This document shows, in pieces, positions 5,923 through 10,235 of a DNA stretch of 10,235 nt. The notes under the pieces are model-generated. The model made no database searches. It had not been told where the DNA came from and worked only from the letters and a program-made list of their open reading frames with translations. Every line of letters starts with the position of its first letter. The first letter of the stretch is position 1. The stretch spans positions 108,764-118,998 of the forward strand of contig DLMI01000059.1 in the NCBI GenBank assembly GCA_002478145.1. Reading direction: 5' to 3'. This DNA comes from Acidobacteria bacterium UBA7540. Its GTDB lineage: Bacteria; Acidobacteriota; Terriglobia; UBA7540. The position numbers and the translations under genes are program-made.

Positions 5923-6038
5923 GCGGGAATGTCTATGAAAACAAAGGACCGCTGTGGAAAACCTGTCGACGAAGCGGGAATGTCATAGAAAACAAAGATA
6001 GTTACTCGTCGATAGCGGGAATGTCGTTGAAAAGAAAG
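5923..6038. repeat. Three copies of a 24-nt direct repeat, possible IS21-type element end
   Basis: Copies lie at 5923-5946, 5974-5997 and 6015-6038. Each begins GCGGGAATGTC, has three variable bases, then GAAAA, one variable base and AAAG. Gaps are 27 and 17 nt. Copies two and three are also preceded by a GTCGA motif (TGTCGACGA at 5964, CGTCGAT at 6008). Multiple subterminal direct repeats beside a TGT terminus are characteristic of IS21-family ends, where the transposase binds. No istA or istB gene lies nearby, so this would be a solo end or remnant. The repeats are seen directly; the IS21 link is a weak inference. Confidence 0.55.
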
Positions 6039-6113
6039 TATGTTAGCTGCAAGTCCTCCCAGCCCTCACTGACATGCTCGATACTTCCGAACCTCGCCCG
6101 CCCTTTGGTTCCA

Positions 6114-6145
6114 GAGCGAGATTCCTCGATTCGCTCGGAATGACA
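6114..6145. repeat. Dispersed-type hairpin repeat (GATTCCTCGATTCGCTCGGAATGACA class)
   Basis: GAGCGA (6114-6119) pairs with TCGCTC (6131-6136), and alternatively ATTCC (6121-6125) pairs with GGAAT (6137-6141), so two competing stem-loops are possible. Closely similar sequences, ending in CGGAATGAC, are scattered through intergenic regions of many bacterial genomes as I recall. It lies 25 bp past the deacetylase stop and could help terminate or stabilise that transcript. Confidence 0.45.
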
Positions 6146-6169
6146 GTGAAGGGATCGGACAAAGCCGGC

Positions 6170-7378
6170 TCAGGGCACGGCGGTGCGATAGGGAGGTGGC
6201 TTGAGACGCGCGACTTCCGGAAGCCGCACGAGTCGCGAGGCGGGCGCCAATTGCACGTCATCGCTTTCGAGTTGGGGCAAAAACTTGGCCAGTGCGGCGA
6301 TCGTGGTTGGGTAGGGGTGGCCGATGGCCAGGGCTGTGCCCTGCTCTTCCAATACGCGCCGGAACTGGCGAAGCTGCCCAAGCGTATAGCGCACGCTCTC
6401 GGTGTCGTCCAAAAATACCGAACGATAAAAGGCGGGAAGGCCCTGCTGGCGAGCCGCCTCGAGAGCCACGCTGGCTGCTGTGGTACGGCTATCCACGAAA
6501 TAGAGGTGGCGCCCGGCAAGCGATCTCATTACCGCAGTCATCAAGCGGGGATCGGCGGTGGCACGTGACCCCATGTGGTTGTTTACGCCGACCGCATGGG
6601 GAACTGAAGCGAGGTCTGATTGCAGGATTTGTTCGACCTCGAAGCTGGTCATGCCGACACGGATTTCTCCCTTCCCGGGCGAGGCCTGGGAACCCGCTTC
6701 CGGCTCCATCGGAAGGTGAAGCATTACCTCGTGTCCGGCGCGGCAAGCTTCTTCAGCGGTTTCCACAGAGTCGGGAAGATGAGGTAGAACGGAGAATGTC
6801 AGGGAATACGGCAAAGCAAGCAGTTGGCGCGCAGCCTCGAGGTTTCCCCCGAGATCGTCAATAATGATGGCGGCGTGAAGGATGCGACGGACCTCATGGA
6901 GCTTCCATCGAGACACCTGCTTTCCAGAACGTAACAAGCGGATATCAGCGACTCGCCATCCCCCTTTGGTCCGGGATTCATTTATGGCACATTCCAGGTG
7001 GTTCTTCTCAGCCTCGTGTTGCAGGGCGGCCATGACCGTCGAATAAACCTCAGCGCCGACCCGCGCTTCAACGGGAGTTTCAGGCTTTCCGGAGGTGAGA
7101 CCAACGGGTGACTTGATCCAGACTTGAGATCGTCCGGCAGCTTCGACGGCATTCTCGATCTTTCGCGCCAGTTCCCGCTGATCCTCTTGGCGCAAGGGCG
7201 CGAAGACAGGCCGTTTACAGCTTCCGGCACAAATGGCTAGAGCCAGAAGGAAAGCAAGCCGTAGCGTTGAGGCTTGAATACCGTGAGGAGTGGAAATCAA
7301 GGGTAGAAATACTCGCAGGATCGAGCGCAAGGTTGAGTGTTCAAGTATCCGTGGCAATGCCGGCGCAGGACTGATCAA
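6170..7378 (-). CDS. Divergent polysaccharide deacetylase family 2 protein (YibQ-like)
   Basis: This 402-aa protein matches the Polysacc_deac_2 (DUF610/YibQ) family of NodB-like fold enzymes acting at the cell envelope. Key blocks are present: IIIDDLGGN (171-179), HLPMEP (221-226), NNHMGSRAT (266-274), FVDSRTT (294-300), and AIGHPYPTT (351-359). Metal-binding candidates D174/D175 and H268 and the GHP motif are intact. A hydrophobic stretch at 39-53 ending AGSC just before KRP looks like a signal anchor or an imperfect lipobox, implying export. Residues 60-165 are a family-specific N-terminal part. The start is TTG at 7378, overlapping the CtpA stop as TTGA, with only a weak TAAGG upstream, so translation is probably coupled; other TTG codons at residues 8, 17 and 27 are possible starts. 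In Proteobacteria yibQ also travels with ctpA and envC. The true substrate of this family is unsettled. Confidence 0.88.
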   Translation of the reverse strand: MISPAPALPRILEHSTLRSILRVFLPLISTPHGIQASTLRLAFLLALAICAGSCKRPVFAPLRQEDQRELARKIENAVEAAGRSQVWIKSPVGLTSGKPETPVEARVGAEVYSTVMAALQHEAEKNHLECAINESRTKGGWRVADIRLLRSGKQVSRWKLHEVRRILHAAIIIDDLGGNLEAARQLLALPYSLTFSVLPHLPDSVETAEEACRAGHEVMLHLPMEPEAGSQASPGKGEIRVGMTSFEVEQILQSDLASVPHAVGVNNHMGSRATADPRLMTAVMRSLAGRHLYFVDSRTTAASVALEAARQQGLPAFYRSVFLDDTESVRYTLGQLRQFRRVLEEQGTALAIGHPYPTTIAALAKFLPQLESDDVQLAPASRLVRLPEVARLKPPPYRTAVP

Positions 7379-8595
7379 GCAGCCTTAGCAGATGACGACG
7401 AATGCATCAGGATTTCAATTGCCTTGAGAAGCTGCAAATCATCCTTGCCACCGAAGTGTTCGGGGTTCTGTGTCTCCTCTTCGCCGTCGATATCAGCGGA
7501 GGTACTTCCCGCGCTTTGGACCACGCTGGGCGTAACGCCGTTATCGTTGATCGCCTTGCCATCAGCTCCGTAATATTTCGCCACGGAGAGCAGCAGCGCT
7601 GAGCCATCCCCAACCGGGATCGTTTTCTGAAGAACTCCCTCGCCAAAACTGCGCACCCCGACCACCTCACCGCGCTTGTTGCCCAGAACGGCGGAGGCGA
7701 TGAGCTCCGCAGGCCCGGCGGTGGATTGGTTGATGAGCACCGCCAAGGGAAGATTGGATACGCCTTCAGTGGGATGGGCCGTGATGTCCTGCCTGGGATA
7801 ACGTTGGCCGGAAAGGTAAGTAATCAGTCCCTTGTCCAGGAAAAGGCTGGTTGTATCAACGGCTTCCTGCACATCGCCGCCGGCGCAGTTTCTCAGATCC
7901 AGAATGATCTTATGAGCTCCGTTCGCCTCAAGCTCTTTGAGCTTGGCAGCAATCTGCTTCGCTTTCCCCCTCTCAAAGGTTGAAACGCGCAGATACCCGT
8001 CCCCGTCGTCCACTATCTTTGCCACCACCGGAGGATAATTCAGTAGCGTACGTGTCAAGGTGATGGGCTCCGGCTCGCCTCGTGCTTCCCGGACCACGTA
8101 GAGCTTTACCGTGGTCGCGGGCGCCCCAGCCAGCAGGCGCTGGATTTGCAACACGGAAAGCTCCCGTGTGGCCGAGCCCTCGACGCGATCGATTAAGTCA
8201 CCAGCCCTCACGCCGGCTTTCTCAGCCGGACTCCCTGGAAGCACGGAAATCACGGTAGCATAACCCATCCTCTTGGATAGGAACATGCCTACGTCCGCTG
8301 GGCCCGGGTCAGGATGTTTCAGGTACTCTTGATACTCTTCAGGAGTGAAGTATGTGCTGTAAGGGTCCAGGGCCTCGAGAAGGCCCCGGATTGCTCCGTC
8401 CGTTACCTTCTTGAGGTTGGGTTCGGTCACATAATCCATGCGGATGCGGTTCAATACTTCGCTATAAACTCCCAAGTCGCGGTAGGTCTTCTCCGAGGTG
8501 GAGTCGCTCTTGCCGAGCAATCCTCCGAGGACGACATAAAATATCAGAAGACTGGAAACTGAGATCAACGTAACCCGTATGCGGTTGGTCATCAC
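7375..8595 (-). CDS. S41 (CtpA-type) processing-protease homologue, predicted catalytically inactive
   Basis: This is a 406-aa CtpA-like protein: an N-terminal membrane anchor or signal (about 8-28), an S41 N-terminal region with LLEALDPYSTYFTPEEY (72-88), a PDZ domain (about 100-175, ISVLPGSPAEKAGVRAGD at 116-133), and the peptidase domain (about 190-360, ILDLRNCAGGDVQEA at 231-245). Where active CtpA/Prc enzymes have SASASE and, 25 residues later, the lysine of FGKG, this protein has TAGPAE and FGEG. The catalytic serine position is Gly294 and the lysine is Glu319. Both dyad residues are therefore lost while the fold motifs stay intact, which suggests a scaffold or adaptor role. Start is GTG at 8595 (GGAG 8 nt upstream) or ATG at 8592. 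It is followed directly by the deacetylase. Confidence 0.9.
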   Translation of the reverse strand: MMTNRIRVTLISVSSLLIFYVVLGGLLGKSDSTSEKTYRDLGVYSEVLNRIRMDYVTEPNLKKVTDGAIRGLLEALDPYSTYFTPEEYQEYLKHPDPGPADVGMFLSKRMGYATVISVLPGSPAEKAGVRAGDLIDRVEGSATRELSVLQIQRLLAGAPATTVKLYVVREARGEPEPITLTRTLLNYPPVVAKIVDDGDGYLRVSTFERGKAKQIAAKLKELEANGAHKIILDLRNCAGGDVQEAVDTTSLFLDKGLITYLSGQRYPRQDITAHPTEGVSNLPLAVLINQSTAGPAELIASAVLGNKRGEVVGVRSFGEGVLQKTIPVGDGSALLLSVAKYYGADGKAINDNGVTPSVVQSAGSTSADIDGEEETQNPEHFGGKDDLQLLKAIEILMHSSSSAKAA

Positions 8596-8642
8596 CGGGA
8601 AAGCTCCTTCAGCGCTGGGCCCACGAGGCCCTTACTGTCCAA

Positions 8643-8651
8643 AGTATAGCA
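8643..8651 (-). promoter_or_regulatory. Extended -10 promoter of the ctpA-deacetylase operon
   Basis: On the minus strand TGCTATACT (8651 to 8643) is a good extended -10 element (TG-n-TATACT, 5 of 6 to TATAAT). No convincing TTGACA-like box is seen 17 nt upstream, which is acceptable for extended -10 promoters. It would start transcription about 40-45 nt before the ctpA start codon. Confidence 0.5.
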
Positions 8652-8699
8652 CGGCAATAGATTGGATGCACCTTGCCGGCCTAAAGTCACTGCGAACAA

Positions 8700-8834
8700 T
8701 TCTGAATGTTGAATGAATTGCCTTCCTAACTTCCCTCATTGCCGGCTGCCCGCTGCTTATTGCGTACCGCCTATCTTCTGTCTACTGGGGACTGGGGAAG
8801 AAGAGCAGGCAGCCGGCAATTCATAATTCAGAAC
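8700..8834. repeat. Nested inverted repeats with a heptad-periodic centre
   Basis: ATTGCCGGCTGCC (8738-8750) and GGCAGCCGGCAAT (8808-8820) are a perfect 13-bp inverted repeat. Outside it, TTCTGAAT (8700-8707) and GAATTGCC (8715-8722) recur inverted at 8815-8833 with shorter spacing. The 57-nt centre reads in 7-nt steps (for example CTGCCCG, CTGCTTA, TTGCGTA, CCGCCTA). The whole could fold as one long hairpin and may be a miniature mobile element or the repeat-rich flank of the promoter region. No coding capacity. Confidence 0.5.
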
Positions 8835-8835
8835 T

Positions 8836-8863
8836 CCCCCAGCCCCAAACCCCCAGCCCCTAG
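8836..8863. repeat. Heptad tandem repeat, CCCCCAG type (4 units), target of the insertion sequence
   Basis: Units CCCCCAG, CCCCAAA, CCCCCAG, CCCCTAG lie in phase. The last unit ends in CTAG, which is the target site used by the insertion sequence that begins at 8864. Confidence 0.75.
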
Positions 8864-10235
8864 TACTACTACGTTAGGTTATTGACCTCCCCTGCGAGAG
8901 GTGCTAAGCTTCGGTCCATGACCGAGAGCGAAATCGAGAAATGTCGAAAGCGCTTGGAACAATTCTTGGCCGACCTGCTGGAGCCGCTGGGGCGGCGCGA
9001 GCGACGCCATTGGAGCTCGGTGTACATCCGCGGCTTGTTGTTGGACGGCGAACGCAAATCGATCGAGCCGATGGCGGCGCGTCTGCCCGAGGGAAACGTA
9101 CAGGCCATGCAGCAGTTGATCGGACAGAGTCCCTGGCCTTGGGCGCCGGTTTGGCAACGCTTGGCGCAACGGATGACGGCAGAGTTGACGCCCGATCCGG
9201 TGTGGGTCATCGACGACACGGGGTTTCGCAAGCAAGGTCGCCACTCGGTGGGAGTGGCGCGGCAATATTCCGGCACGCTGGGCAAGACGGCCAATTGCCA
9301 GGTGGCGGTGAGCCTGCATCAGGCGGGAGCAGAAGAAAGTGCCATCCTGGATTGGCGGCTGTACTTGCCCGAAAGCTGGACGCAGGACCCCGAGCGGCGC
9401 GCCGAAGCCGGCATCCCCGCCGAAGTGAAGTTCCAGACGAAGTGGCAACTGGCGCTGGAATTGATCGACGAGGCGCGAGCCTGGGGTTTGCGGTGTGGGG
9501 TGGTATTGGCGGACGCTGGCTACGGGGAAGTCACGGAATTTCGCCAGGGGCTGGAGACCCGCCAACTTCCTTATGCGCTGGGTATTCCTTCGACCGTGCG
9601 GGTGTGGACGAAACCGCCTCGCGTGCGGAGAGCGCGGGGGCGAAGACATCGGCCGACGGTTTACCATTACGGCGAGCAGCGGCCGTGCGCGGTGCGGGAA
9701 GTGGCGGAGAAGGCCCGGGGGTGGAAGCAAGTGCGCTGGCGAGAAGGTACGAAAGGCTGGCTGGAGTCCCGCTTCTACGCTGCCCGCGTCCAGCCCGCGC
9801 ACGGATTCGACGAAGGCGACCCGCCCCACCCGGAGGTCTGGCTGCTGGTGGAATGGCCGCCCGGCGAGCCAGAGCCCACGAAATATTTTCTCTGCCACCT
9901 GCCGGAGAACTGCACCCTGCGACGGCTGGTCCGCATCGTCAAAAGCCGCTGGAAAATCGAACAGGATTATCAGCAGCTCAAGGAGGAACTGGGACTGGAT
10001 CACTACGAAGGCCGCAATTGGACGGGCTGGCATCATCACGTCACCTTGGTCATGTTGGCGCATGCTTTCCTGACCTTGGAGATGTTGCGGAACAAAAAAA
10101 ACTTCTGGGTGGACCCTGCCACAGACGCGTCGTGAGATCCAACGCCTGTTGTTTACCTGGACCGGAGAGTGCGCGTATTGTGGCAGCGTAATTCGCAAAC
10201 GAAACCGTCCACCCTAACTTAACGTAGTAGTACTA
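8860..10235 (+). mobile_element. IS701-family insertion sequence (8864-10232, 1369 bp) with CTAG target duplication
   Basis: The element's ends are inverted repeats: TACTACTACGTTA is identical at both ends (8864-8876 on plus; 10232 back to 10220 on minus), and matching continues to 17 of 18 bases. Outside the left end is CTAG (8860-8863); outside the right end is CTA, cut off by the window edge, so the fourth base should be G. A 4-bp YTAR target duplication, commonly CTAG, is the hallmark of IS701. The size is usual for the family. The only gene is the transposase, whose last segment is out of frame. The near-perfect ends and duplication point to recent insertion. Confidence 0.88.
8918..10217 (+). 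pseudogene. IS701-family DDE transposase, frame interrupted at an A8 run
   Basis: This is an IS701-type transposase that cuts and joins DNA at the element ends. Catalytic blocks are intact: VWVIDDTGFRKQG with the first Asp, then GVVLADAGYGE with the second Asp, and KSRWKIEQDYQQLKEELGL with the Glu. The frame runs to a stop at 10133-10135 (about 405 aa from ATG 8918; a TTG at 8882 is an alternative start). But the expected C-terminus lies in another frame: after an eight-A run (10094-10101) the shifted frame reads SGWTLPQTRREIQRLLFTW, then a CAYC pair, and ends at TAA 10215-10217, just inside the right inverted repeat. With seven A's the protein would be one 432-aa frame. This is either a single-base frameshift mutation or a slippage site that makes both forms. 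Confidence 0.85.

Larger units (their letters stand above)
5107..6169. other. Gene-poor intergenic region of about 1.06 kb
   Basis: I see no convincing protein gene here. Reading frames exist on the plus strand around 5675-6143, but they translate repetitive DNA and show no ribosome sites or family resemblance. The region holds several blocks of degenerate 7-nt tandem repeats, an orphan rightward promoter at 5334-5362 with AT-rich hairpins after it, a GC hairpin at 5746-5761, three copies of a 24-nt repeat at 5923-6038 and a dispersed-type hairpin at 6114-6145. It looks like a graveyard of mobile or repetitive DNA between two minus-strand operons. Confidence 0.7.

Noticed and set aside
5675..6143. 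Plus-strand frames of 74-153 codons
   Set aside because: They translate heptad repeats and the 24-nt direct repeats; three overlapping frames are equally open at the repeat, which indicates repetitive DNA rather than coding.
6043..7230. Other minus-strand frames overlapping the deacetylase
   Set aside because: Alternative frames of the deacetylase gene; only the 402-aa frame carries the conserved deacetylase motifs.
8941..10191. 416-codon plus-strand frame within the insertion sequence
   Set aside because: A shadow frame of the transposase, rich in Ala/Gly/Arg. It is also not the frame carrying the conserved C-terminus.
8879..10198. 439-codon open frame on the minus strand
   Set aside because: It is the antisense of the IS701 transposase in GC-rich DNA; its translation has no family-like motifs, while the plus-strand frame has intact DDE blocks.

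Overview
The window looks like accessory chromosome of a GC-rich soil-type bacterium. Acidobacteriota is my best guess, from the CtpA/deacetylase protein style, GTG/TTG/ATT starts and intergenic DNA full of 7-nt-period repeats; this is inference, as no rRNA or marker gene is present. All genes except one transposase lie on the minus strand.

Layout: (1) 1-86 is the edge of a type I-C-like CRISPR array: a partial repeat, one 34-nt spacer and a full repeat, with no cas genes in view. (2) 138-5047 (minus) is a compact locus, read from high to low coordinates: an XRE regulator; an ImmA/IrrE metallopeptidase that appears to start at a rare ATT codon overlapping the regulator's stop; a short, very basic 47-aa ORF; a 576-aa OLD-family ATPase/TOPRIM nuclease; and RmuC. 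A sigma70-like promoter upstream of the XRE gene carries a palindrome over its -10 box. The simplest model is a regulator-protease switch (as in ImmA/ImmR and IrrE/DdrO) controlling a nuclease pair: a candidate stress- or phage-responsive defence operon beside a CRISPR array. (3) 5107-6169 has no convincing gene. It holds heptad repeats, an orphan rightward promoter followed by AT-rich hairpins, and three copies of a 24-nt repeat resembling a transposon end. (4) 6170-8595 (minus) is a two-gene envelope operon: an S41 CtpA-like protein that has lost both catalytic residues, then a YibQ-type divergent polysaccharide deacetylase that overlaps it by TTGA. (5) 8864-10232 is an almost complete IS701-family insertion sequence (plus strand) sitting in a heptad repeat. 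Its transposase frame is broken, or recoded, at an A8 run.

The most notable points are the five-gene regulator/protease/nuclease locus, the ATT start, the dead CtpA-like protease, the A8 frameshift and the shared 7-nt periodicity of intergenic repeats and the CRISPR spacer.
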